From Marisa cornuarietis (taxonomy: Eukaryota > Mollusca > Gastropoda > Architaenioglossa > Ampullariidae): a stretch of DNA of 64,000 nucleotides. This document shows positions 53,421-64,000 of the stretch, in pieces (position 1 is the stretch's first letter; the number at the start of each line of letters is the position of its first letter). Where the stretch lies: positions 1,665,001-1,729,000 of the forward strand of contig SMMW01000511.1 of the NCBI GenBank assembly GCA_004794655.1, read 5' to 3'. The notes beneath the pieces are model-generated. The model did not search any database. It saw only the letters and a list, made by a program, of their open reading frames with translations, and had not been told where the DNA came from. The position numbers and the translations under genes were made by a program.

Positions 53421-54700
53421 CACCTAACCGCCGGGAACACGTTACAGAACGTGAACGTCACGCTGTGTTTTAGCAACAGTTTCTTCACGTTTCTCTTGTC
53501 ACGCTGACCTCCAACCCGATTCAGTTGAACGAGGGCTGTGAACATAGGAAGGCAGGTGTCAATAACAACGTGAACAGACAGGTGTACATAACAAGTTAAC
53601 AACGCTCTGATATTGCACCTGTCACCCTCACTGAACATAACTCAAAACACAGCGCAGAGAGTCGAACAGAGGAGAAAAGAGATTTCACGTATGTTCTCCT
53701 CTGTGTATCACTAAACCTTTTCGTGAAGAGAGACAATATTTCACTTCTGAAGCTGAAAGCAGAGAGCGGGTAATATAATCCAAAACGGCTTTAACGAAAG
53801 GAATGTCAGACACGTCCAACACTTACCTAGTTAAGAGGAAGGGAATTAGGTTTGATGATGCTAATTTTTATTCTTTTTCTTTTTTACCGGAGGTCTGGTG
53901 AATAAGGCTTTATCACTGTGTTTTTAGACGACTGATAGTTTGCGGGAGGGTCAGTCACGCACCTGCTCAGGTGTATGCTATACACGTGGCACAAAATGGA
54001 GAAGGTGAATTGACATCAACATGTAGAAGGGGTGCGGGCGAGGGAAGGTGGGTGGAGGCAGACAGGACGATGAAAGGTTGTTGAATTACTTCCCAACTAT
54101 GTTTGTCTCCCCTTTTCTGTCTCTCTGTTCATGACTCTCTTGATTATTTATATTAATTATATTAATTAGTTTCATTATTGGCGACTCTAGCATAATTTCC
54201 ATATTTTGTGATCACGATTGTTTTAAGCATCAAAGGTCAAATTTGTTTGTGTGTCTGTCTGTCTACTTCTTTCTCTCAGCCTCAGAGCCTCAAAGAAAAT
54301 TCCAGACGATCTTCACGCAGACATTTTAAAAAGAGTGAAAGAAAATATCTCTATTATATTTCCAATGTTCTGAGCTCCCTCGCTAGCTTACCATTAATTG
54401 CCAACTTGGACAGAAATGGATAGCCTCGTCCTTCAGCTGCTCTGCGCAGCTCCAGCCGTTTGTAAGCGCAGCTCTGATGGTGGTAGACGGAGACCACACC
54501 ACAGTCTTTGACTGCTGCTTGAGAGCTGAGTGGGTCTACAGTCACTGCTTACACTGTGTTACTCAGCTTCAGCTGCTGCTGTCTGGCGCTTAATTCGGAT
54601 TCGGAGATTCAGTTACCAGCCGAGACAATCCCGTCTGGCTTCAAATTTTGTGGACTTGCTTTAAATGCTTCTCTGTCTGCTTTTCTGTCAGTCTCTTTCC
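53421..54700. other. No gene recognised
   Basis: Non-coding sequence, with no family signature on either strand. Confidence 0.5.
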
Positions 54701-54712
54701 TAAGCATGCACA

Positions 54713-54726
54713 CGTGTGTGTGTGTA

Positions 54727-54778
<52 letters not shown>
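54713..54778. repeat. (GT)n microsatellite
   Basis: Long GT run with one TTTGT interruption. Confidence 0.95.
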
Positions 54779-54779
<1 letters not shown>

Positions 54780-55443
54780 CGCGCGTGCGTAGAACCCAAG
54801 AAATATTGCAAAAAGCTAACAGATATTGTAAAAAAAGTCCCCTGTGGGTCGCTTGTGCATCTAACATTTCCATAAATCTTAAAGGAAAAAAAGTAAGCTG
54901 ATAGGATTTGTCTAAGAAAAAAAATTTTAAATGACGGAGACTGGTAGAATGCTGATGTTTACAGCCATGTCTCGGGGTAGATAAAGGCGCACAATTTCCC
55001 GGAGAAAGGTGTGTGCATGTGTAAAGCTCGACTATGTGGCGATTAACTGCTTCACTTTACTTCCCTGGCTTTAAAAACTCAGTAAATAAAAATGCTACAT
55101 TTTATTGAATCATGGGTTGTGCTTACTGAAAACTGTGCTACGACTTACTAAAAATAACTTTCCAAGAAAATAATCACATATGCCTTGGGATTTTTTTCCC
55201 TGTCTTCTCTCCTTCTCTTTCTCTCTCTCAACCATCATCAGTTGCTTCCGGCTGCTAAATTGAATTTGTGGAAAGAGGATCAGGCATTTGTTATGTTCAA
55301 GTGTCATGCTAGTGGATTTCTGATTAGTCGCGTTTCTCGTGGGTCAAGTTCTACGATGATAGCACGAAGTAGGGAAAGAAAGAAAGACCAGAAACCGTTA
55401 TCGTCAACAAACCTGAATGCCAGACTTCCGGTTCTTTCAGTCT

Positions 55444-55445
<2 letters not shown>

Positions 55446-55486
<41 letters not shown>
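55446..55486. repeat. (CA)n microsatellite
   Basis: Uninterrupted CA run. Confidence 0.95.
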
Positions 55487-55489
<3 letters not shown>

Positions 55490-55783
55490 AACAGGTGTCT
55501 GGCGGCCATGTGGATAACATGCAGTTACCTAAGGGATACAAATCATTTCCGACAGCGGCTTTCTCAGCAGAACAAACCAGGTTTGTGTATCATATCTACT
55601 ACACGCTCTGGTGCACACACGACACTGTGCATGGAGTAGTTTACACAACATCGGAAGACCTAGCAGGTAACACTATACCTTTCAGTAGGTTACAGTTAAC
55701 TTCTGAAACACGCGGTGTACACAGAACATTCAGTAGCTTATGGATCTGTTGAAACACCTGGTATACGTGGAAAATCAGATTAG

Positions 55784-56057
55784 TTCAAGGGCCAGTTGCA
55801 CAACACGTTTCTAAACCTTAAAACTGTTCTAAAGAAGCAAAATCTCTTCTTAGCCATTTTAATGCATTGCAGAAAAACATAAAAAAAATTGTCCTGACAG
55901 GACGGAAAGTCAGACTTAAACAACTTTATCTTACTTAAAGCAGTTTTAGTTTTAAACATTCTAAAATTGTGGTGTGCACTTTAACATAATTATCTAAATA
56001 GAGTTAAGGCCTAAAAGTGTTTAAAATTAAAAATGTGTTGTGCAACTGGCCCCTGAA
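55784..56057. mobile_element. MITE with 21-bp inverted ends (GGGCCAGTTGCACAAC family)
   Basis: The left end TTCAAGGGCCAGTTGCACAA and the inverse of the right end TTCAGGGGCCAGTTGCACAA differ at one position. The 274-bp AT-rich interior, with inverted AAACCTTAAAAC-like blocks, has no coding potential. The outer TTCA/TGAA may be part of the inverted repeat or a short target site. Confidence 0.75.
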
Positions 56058-57690
56058 AAACACCTGTTGGGACAGACAAGTCAGGGGCTTTGCTGACGAT
56101 TCATTCTGTTCATTGGTGAGCTGTCTGCACGAGAGCCTGGGCTTTATGAGTAAGGGAGGGAGAATTGTTTATTCGTTGTTTATCACATGCCTTTCTGCTC
56201 AGCTCTAACCTTGAGCCATCTACTCGTTATCGACACGCATAATGAATAATGATGGAACCATTCAGACCAAGAGGTCAGCCTCGAGTCGCCGTTTGTTCTT
56301 TGTCCCCAGGAAACACCGGCGGGCGCTGCCTAGAGATTGCCATCTGCATAAATTTCTCTATTTAGATGATGGCGAATGGAATAATAAGCAGAAAAACTAA
56401 TTTTTTTTTTTAATCGTTTCCGTAATTTGTCCCTGAACATTCACCGCTAAGCTCATGACTGGTTTGCAATGAGTCCGTGCACAAAGCACCAGTACTATTA
56501 GGAAATACAGAATACAGACATGAAATACCGTTTTGTTTGATTGAAATGTCCGCATATAGCCTTCAAGTCAAGAACTTGACTACCTGCAAAACGCTTTTTC
56601 GTGCTGCAAAATTAATGAAAAGAGAGAAAAATACTTGACAATAAATTATAAACATGAACCGAGGTAACAAACATTACTGCCTTGGTTTTTGTAATCTTAC
56701 ACCTGAGCTCTTGTCGAATGGGAAGGTGAGGGTTGTGCACGAAGATAGTACAGTCGCCGATATGTTGTCGCTCGATCTTAACTTACCCGAGCAGATAACG
56801 ACTCTCAAGTTATAGCTCAATAACCCTCGGCAAGTACTTTGCAATAGAACTCTGTGCACTAAGTTTTATGTCTCCATTGGTCTTTATGACTGCTGCTGTG
56901 CTGGCATTTATCAACAGGCGTGGCACTTCAATTATGTGAGTCTCAAATCGAAAGAAAAGAAGCGGATATTGAAGAACGTTCTTGCCCCATGATGTTGTAA
57001 AAGAAAGAAATCAAAGGTTTACATTATGATAAAAGACAAGACTGGAAGCTGTGCACAGTTTCTGGAGTTCTGCCTTCAAATCCTTGAATGTACAAAGCGG
57101 CTTAAGTCTGTCTTACCGCATTTTTCTCGGTTACAGAAGTCTAGGACTTAATTTGCAAGGCTTCGTGCATCCGACCCCTTTAGGAAAAATTGTGCATGTC
57201 AGATCGTGCAAGTAAATTTAAAAAAAAATAAACTCAGTAGAGATAGTAACACCGTCCTAGCTAACCGTTTCGTGCAAGAACACAGGCCTGGTTGATCTAC
57301 AGTCGTTAACAGATGAACACAGCACCACCCTCGTGTTCATGAATGAAAGCCGCAAATTATTTGCCATCAAGGGTCGTATTGTTCTTTCAGCACATGCTGA
57401 ACTTGGGGTGACAGAAACACACTCTATCTCGGACCTCTGACAAGGCCAGCAAGGACAAGAAGTTCACAGAACTCGTCGCAAACTTTGTATTTGTCGTAAA
57501 GCTGGAGATACTGTTTATTTACAGAAAACTTGTTGCACAGAAGATAGTCAAATATTTATTTTGTCTCGTTCTCGTGCAAGGGGTCCTCTCCGGACTCCCT
57601 TTCCTACTTCCATCAAACGCTAATTAGTGTAATTGGCTAAAAACGTTTACCTGTTAGCATTTCACTCCTTCTGAGAGCCTCGTGGACGAG
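56058..57690. other. No gene recognised
   Basis: AT-rich non-coding sequence, with no repeat family or exon recognised. Confidence 0.5.
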
Positions 57691-58052
57691 ACACCGGAGG
57701 AAAAATGGAGGATGCGATGCAAAACGAGTCCCACGAAGAGACCCTCCCCTTTCCCCTCATAATGCAAAATCTCCTCAAGGTTGAAGTACTTTCCTGCCAA
57801 ACCAACCAACCAACCAACCAACCAACCCAAACCAACCCAAACCAACACAGCCCAAACCAATCCAATCCAATCCAACCCAAACCAAACAACCCAAGCAAAA
57901 CCAACCAACCAACCAACCCAAACTAAACCAACCCAACCTAACCCAACCCAACCCAACCCAACCCAAACCAAACCAAACAACCCAACCAAAACCAACCAAC
58001 CAACCAACCAACCAACCAACCAACCAACCAACCAACCAACCAACCAGCCAAC
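57690..58052 (+). repeat. SINE 3' end with an expanded (CCAA)n tail
   Basis: CCTCCCCTTTCCCCTCATAA and AAGTACTTTCCTGCCAAACC match the 3' part of the SINE at 25524. The tail has grown into about 250 bp of CCAA/CCCAA repeats (57798-58048). Long Gly-Trp-Leu or Pro-Thr-Asn frames across it are artefacts. Confidence 0.75.
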
Positions 58053-58172
58053 CGAAATCCTTCTAAGTCGTTAAGTCGCAAAAATTGTCCTCTTTTGCAT
58101 TTCTTATTTGCATGACAGACATATACATCTACACAGAAATCGTAGCTATCACAACACTGTCTAGGTCGCCTC

Positions 58173-58174
<2 letters not shown>

Positions 58175-58213
<39 letters not shown>
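58175..58213. repeat. (GT)n microsatellite
   Basis: Uninterrupted GT run. Confidence 0.95.
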
Positions 58214-58216
<3 letters not shown>

Positions 58217-58859
58217 GGAGAAGTAGGGAAGCAGGGGAGTTGGGGAACGGGGAATACAACTGGCCCTAGCTATCTTTTCCAGGGTTCGTAAGTCTGTGCT
58301 GAATACACAGTGGAAACTCGAGAATGTGCGCAGTGTTTAGTCAGTGAGCCCCGGGTGTGGTCTGCATAATGGTTTGTATAAACCTTTAAATTCCTGTTTA
58401 ACATGTCAGAGACCCAGCAGGACCTGCTAACCCTGTAAAACTAGTGATGCTGTAATTATGTTTGGGAGACTGGAGCATGTGTAACCCTGCCCACCACTTT
58501 TGTCTTGCTCCTGTGACAGCTATTTAGCCCTTGCCACGGGAAAATAAGGGCTTTATTTTTTTTAAGAAAAACTCTACATGAGCGATGTCAGTGGTCACCG
58601 AGAAATGTTCAGTTTCTCAATGGAAAGCAGATTTGCAAAAAGAACATTTCACTCAACAGATGCATAAATTCTCTGGCTTTTGCTTTGAGAAACATTCTTT
58701 CAGCATCTTCAAACCACTTTTTTAAATTTTTTGAATCTCTGTTCACAATGTTTGATAGGTCCAGTCATTTTGGTACACGTGATGTCATCACGTGACTGTG
58801 ACTTTCTCCACGACCCACTCAGACACATACACACATAGCATCGCTAGCTATATAGCTAC

Positions 58860-59029
58860 AGGCGTGACACTACTAATCCTCACTCACACACACACATACA
58901 CACAGCATCACTAGCTCTATAGCTACACGCGTGACATAAATTAATCCTTTCACTCTCTCTCTCACACACACACACATACACACAGAGCATCACTAGCTCT
59001 ATAGCTACACGCGTGAGATTAATTAATCC

Positions 59030-59086
<57 letters not shown>

Positions 59087-59525
59087 CATCACTAGCCCTA
59101 TAGCTGCAAGTGTGACACTACTTAATCCTCACACAAACACCCACACACCCACACACACACACACACAAACACCCACACACCCACACACACACACACACAG
59201 AATCACTAGCTCTATAGCTACAAGCGTGACACTAATTCATCCTCTCACTCTCTCTCTCACAGCATCACTAGCCCTATATCTACAAGCATTACACTAATTC
59301 ATTCTCTCACTCTCTCTCTCTCTCACACACACAGCATCACTAGCTCTATAGCTACAAGCGTGACACTAATTCATCCTCTCACTCTCTCTCTCTCACACAC
59401 ACACAGAATCACTAGCTCTATAGCTACAAGCGTGACACTAATTCATCCTCTCACTCTCTCTCTCTCTACTACAAGCAGCATCACTAGCTCTATAGCTACA
59501 AGCGTGACACTAATTCATATTCTCA

Positions 59526-59563
<38 letters not shown>

Positions 59564-59677
59564 GCATCACTAGCTCTATAGCTACAAGCGTGACACTAAT
59601 TCATCCTCTCACTCTCTCTCTCACACACAGCATCACTAGCTCTATAGCTACAAGCGTGACACTAATTCATATTCTCA

Positions 59678-59714
<37 letters not shown>

Positions 59715-60121
59715 CATCACTAGCTCTATAGCTACAAGCGTGACACTAATTCATCCTCTCACTCTCTCTCTCACACAGCATCACTAGCTCTATAGCTACT
59801 AGTGTGACACTAATTCATCCTCTCACTCTCTCTCTCACACAGCATCACTAGCTCTATAGCTACTAGTGTGACACTAATTCATCCTCTCACTCTCTCACAC
59901 ACACACACACATACAGCATCACTAGCTCTATAGCTACTAGCGTGACACTAATTCATCCTCTCACTCTCTCTCACACACACACACACACATACAGCATCAC
60001 TAGCTCTATAGCTACTAGCGTGACACTAATTCATCCTCTCACTCTCTCACACACACACACACACACACATACAGCATCACTAGCTCTATAGCTACTAGCG
60101 TGACACTAATTCATCCTCTCA

Positions 60122-60155
<34 letters not shown>

Positions 60156-60300
60156 TACAGCATCACTAGCTCTATAGCTACTAGCGTGACACTAATTCAT
60201 CCTCTCACTCTATCTCTCTCTCACACACGCACACACACACACACACACAGAATCACTAGTTCTCTAGCTACTAGCGTGACACAGCTCAATCCTCACACAC
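58860..60300. repeat. Compound minisatellite with embedded CT/CA microsatellites
   Basis: About 19 units. Each has a constant core, CATCACTAGCTCTATAGCTA then CAAGCGTGACACTAATTCAT, joined to a (CT)n(CA)n spacer of varying length, so units run from about 60 to 95 bp. The core holds the near-palindrome TAGCTCTATAGCTA. Confidence 0.95.
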
Positions 60301-61200
60301 GGTGCACCATTCTTGCTCTCCTCCTCCAGATTTCGACTTTTCTAGAAGCTGATGACAAACATTTTACTTGTTATCACGGCCTCCCCTCAGGGCCCGTTTA
60401 TCAGTGAGGCAGTGGCTTGATCAGCTGTCTGTACAGACAGGTCCGCTCCTCCTCCACCAGTCTTGTCTTTGATTTTTTCTGGGGAGGGGCTGGGGAATTG
60501 TGCACGGAGGATCCACGCTGTCTCGGCTGACAGTTTCCCCATTCTATAATTTGGTGATTAAATAGAAATTCTTCTGACACTTACCACATGCATTCTCCGA
60601 TAATCACTGTCACACTAATCACTCGCTTTCTCCCCCCATCCTCTCTCTCTCTAGTCATTATCGTAGAAAAAAAATTATTCGTGCAGCTGATGCTTGTAAC
60701 CGTTGTAATTCCCCATTGCTAAGAGAAAGCAAGTTACCTTGAAACAGTTTTCAGTTTCGTGTGACAAACATTTGTGCAAATATCTGGTGAAAGTGTCAGC
60801 TACCATCTGGCTGCAGCAAGTCTGTGAATTAGTTGCCATTTAGTCTCTTCACGTGCGCTCACGTGTGCAAATAGTTTCTCTGCTGTCGTGTAGAATGAAA
60901 CCTTTTTCTCTCTATCGACCTCTCACTCTTGAGAGAAAAATCTAGAAGCTGGGAGACCTGACTGAGGCTGACTGGTAGCCATGTCTAGTGGGACACTGAG
61001 CAGGTGGAGGATGTCGGTCCCCCACAAAAAGCTCGGTCCTGTCTGACATGTCGGGGACATTAACTCAGGTCGACGGGAGGCAGATGTTGGTTTTCTTATC
61101 GGATGTAAGAAACATGACCTCCAGTAGACAGTCTCTGTATCACAGGGTCTCTAGAATATGGTTGCTACAGCAACCAGTGGCCAATCATTGATCGATGGTC
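60301..61200. other. No gene recognised
   Basis: Non-coding sequence following the compound minisatellite. No signature recognised. Confidence 0.5.
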
Positions 61201-61214
61201 AGCCACGAATTATT

Positions 61215-61605
61215 TTTCTTTCTTTCTTTTTTCTTATTCTGTGTCTTTTTTGTTATTTTCTTTTTTTCCTTATTTTCTTTCTTTGTTTTTGTTTGTTTGT
61301 TTCTGTTTTTTTTTTCCTTTCTTGGTTTTTGATTTTATCATTTTATTAATTTATCAATTCATTTTATTACTTTGTGTTTCTTTTTTGTTCGTTTTTGTTT
61401 GCTTGTTCCTGTTTTTTTTCCTTTCTTGATTTTTCATTTTATCATTTTATTAATTTATCAATTCATTTTATTACTTTGTGTTTTTTTTTGGTTCGTTTTT
61501 GTTTGTTTGTTCCTGTTTTTTTTTTTCCTTTCTTGATTTTTTTAATCATTTTATTAATTTATCAATTCATTTTATTACTTTGTGTTTGTTTTTATTTTTT
61601 TTTCT
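61215..61605. repeat. T-rich tandem repeat, about 100-bp units
   Basis: Three units contain TTTGTTTGCTTGTTCCTG, a T run, CCTTTCTTGATTTTT and ATTTTATTAATTTATCAATTC. The Phe-rich frames across it are artefacts. Confidence 0.9.
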
Positions 61606-62684
61606 GTGATATACCCTCTACCCCTAAATCTTTCCCCGATGATGATGAGACAATATTTCAGTGGATGTAAGTATCAGAGAAACGCTGGGAATCAGGAGGT
61701 GGTGCTTCATACAGTTTACTAGAATTGTTCGCCCTGTGTCTGCTTGCATGAGGTGTTTTTATCACATGTACAGTGTGTAAACAGGTCCTTAGGACTTCTC
61801 AGCTCGGGAAGTAGATGAACATTTTTACACGTGAGTAACATGCACATACCCCGTGCACCTCGCCCCTGGGTGATCTCATGACTTCAAGACACATTAATAA
61901 AATAATAATTGTGTCAAGGAAGTTCACTCTGACGATTGCTGCTGACTCACTCTCAACACCGCAATCTCTGTATTTGAAGTGGTGGGCCACACACCTTAAA
62001 GCCCCTCGTCCAGTCAATCAGATTATCTAGTGATGATGCATGACAGCATCGCATCCTAATATTTACATTTAAGGGAGAAACTGTGAGCTTGCTGGAGTCA
62101 ATACTGTTGAAATCTGGCTTCAGGTTTTCAGGTTGAAATGGAGGCTCATTTCCAGTCCTCATACAAGACCCTCTCAAGCTGTGATCACGAAGAGACGAGA
62201 TGTAAGAAGTCAGATAATCACTGAAAACGTTTACACAGCGCAAAAAAACGTTTACCTCGGAAAAGGTTGAAAAAAGTCTCACGAGAACTGTGCATCACCC
62301 GGCTGAATACATCAGCAAGTCTATAAATGCGAGCATAATATGCGCCCATGTCTAAAGTGACTTTATTAGGAAATCAGAAAGCGGGAGGTCGTTGTCCATC
62401 TTTTGATGTTTCCTGGCTGGTTATTACAGAGGGAAAGGGGTGGCCTGTCAGCATAATTCCCCCCACCCCGGGTGTTTCTTGCCTTTGAGGCCTAGTATTT
62501 AGTCTTTATTCTATTCGAGTTCGCGCTCACAGCTGTTTATCCACGAGACCCTGAGGGTCACAGAGGTTACAGTCCACGAGAGATAGAGGCGCGTGATATT
62601 CTCGTATTTAGAGAGAGAAACTCGGTCATTAATGTGTCCATGAATGTATGTGCATCTGTGCATGTCTGAATGTATCTAATTATC

Positions 62685-62717
<33 letters not shown>

Positions 62718-63826
62718 GCGTGTGTGTGTGTATAACTAGTGCATGCACGTATCCATACATTTCTGTATGGGTGTATGCATGCGTGCACGCTTGTGGTTAT
62801 GTATGCAGGCGTTAATAACTGATCAAATATCATTGTCTTGCATCTTAATCGACTTAAAAGACTGGAGCAATCTTTTAAACATTCCACTAGAACTTCGCTT
62901 AATCGAAAAAAAACATGAGAGAGATATAGATAGATGATGAGGGGAAATAAAGACACAGAGATGACAACATCACAGAGATGACAACACATTCGGTAAAGAA
63001 TTAGAAACTGCGTGGCTATAAATACGATGATAGATAACCAGATTGTATCGCATCTTCTTCATCAGCGACGTCTGGCGGTTGCTAATGAACCCTCAAAAAA
63101 GTCACTGAAACTGCCCTCAGCCTGTCTGTTGACCTCAGTGATTCTCACCACCACCTCCCTCGCCACATCGTAGTCTTTATCCGCCCGCAGCACTTTCCTG
63201 TCTGCAATTTACTAACAGACACTAAAGTCACCACCAGGGTCTTCCTAGTGCCGGTGTCTGCCTCTTGCCCAAGGTGGACGTGTCTTCTTGGGCGCGCGCG
63301 CGTCTGTGTGTGTGTGAGAGAGAGAGAGAGAGTGCCAATATCTGTTATAATGCACGTGCTTGTGTACACAAAGTATTCCATCTAAACACATCCTGGCACA
63401 CGCATGAATCAAGGCTTAAAGTGCAGACCAGCACCTGCACAATGCATCGTTGTGCCCAGTAATCAAGTCAGAAGTTTGGGAGACTAAAGATGTTGTGACT
63501 CACGAACGAAGAGTGTCCAGTTCTACTTGATATTTTAAAATAAAATAAACTTCAGCGGTCTTGCACAGCGCAGTTTGTGGTAAATAAGGGTACAGAGTAC
63601 AACCAAGCCAGGTGCAGAAGTAGTCAAGCATGTTCGGCACGATCGAGCAGTTTGCCACGCGCTTGAAGGGATGGCATGCACGTGCTGGGACATACACTAC
63701 ACACTGACACCTTTCAACAAGTTCTAATGAGGAGTTTGAGTTGAGAAGAAAGGTAAAACATTTACAAAGGTCGGGGACTACTTGATCTTCAGGCTAGCTA
63801 TTGCATGCTTTGTAACATAGTCTTTA
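61606..63826. other. No gene recognised
   Basis: Contains a (GT)n run at about 62684-62730 and a GCGC/(GT)/(GA) patch at 63290-63332. No exon was recognised. Confidence 0.5.
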
Positions 63827-64000
63827 AAACTAATGTCTTAAGCCTGTCTTAAACATAGTGTTGTAACCCGGATGTCTTAAACATAGTGTTGTAACCCGGA
63901 TGTCTTAAACATAGTGTTGTAACCCAGATGTCTTAAACATAGTGTTGTAACCCGGATGTCTTAAACATAGTGTTGTAACCCGAATGTCTTAAACATAGTG
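63827..64000. repeat. 28-bp minisatellite running off the window end
   Basis: At least five units of GTCTTAAACATAGTGTTGTA plus ACCCGGAT, with only point differences. Confidence 0.95.

Noticed and set aside
57654..58074. GWL/VGW-rich and PTNQ-rich frames
   Set aside because: Translations of the CCAA microsatellite.
61158..61670. Phe-rich frames resembling membrane proteins
   Set aside because: They arise from a T-rich tandem repeat in three frames.

Overview
This is a piece of an animal nuclear genome. The genes are split into short exons with GT-AG introns, coding density is very low, and the DNA is full of CA, GATA-like and trinucleotide microsatellites, minisatellites, tRNA-derived SINEs, LINE pieces and terminal-inverted-repeat elements. 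The gene families and repeat style point to a lophotrochozoan, most likely a gastropod mollusc. That assignment is inference. There is no operon structure, and most long open frames here are tandem-repeat artefacts.

The main content is a head-to-tail array of three paralogous genes on the minus strand between about 15.9 and 39.0 kb. They encode proteins of the Shiftless family (SHFL, also called C19orf66/RyDEN/UPF0515), zinc-ribbon RNA-binding proteins known in vertebrates as antiviral inhibitors of -1 ribosomal frameshifting. I call them SHFL-A (16054-23323), SHFL-B (24187-29916) and SHFL-C (33239-39004). Each could be rebuilt as seven exons with identical intron phases, including a 44-nt exon 3. 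SHFL-A (251 aa) and SHFL-C (253 aa) are intact. SHFL-B has one in-frame TAG in its last exon, giving a 213-aa product.

The array is flanked by two plus-strand genes of the universal stress protein (Usp/UspA) family. Upstream lie the last three exons of USP1 (8675-11313). Downstream lies the first exon of USP2 (50387-50468), whose remaining exons are not seen in the window.

Mobile DNA: two hAT-like elements (3768-5024 and 31229-32375), a 5'-truncated LINE inside SHFL-A intron 3 with a perfect 11-bp target duplication, SINEs of at least two families with target-site duplications, two MITE families, and a 4-kb element carrying a decayed DUF4806-type gene. The last element sits between two arrays of an E-box-containing 27-bp minisatellite.

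A recurring theme is tandem repeats that include splice junctions: the USP2 exon-1 donor (about 27 copies), the SHFL-C exon-3 acceptor (about 18 copies), the SHFL-B exon-5 acceptor (a few decayed copies), and trinucleotide runs next to exon 6 of all three SHFL genes. The last 11 kb (52.5-64 kb) holds no recognisable gene, only repeats, and would belong to the long first intron of USP2 if that gene continues beyond the window.
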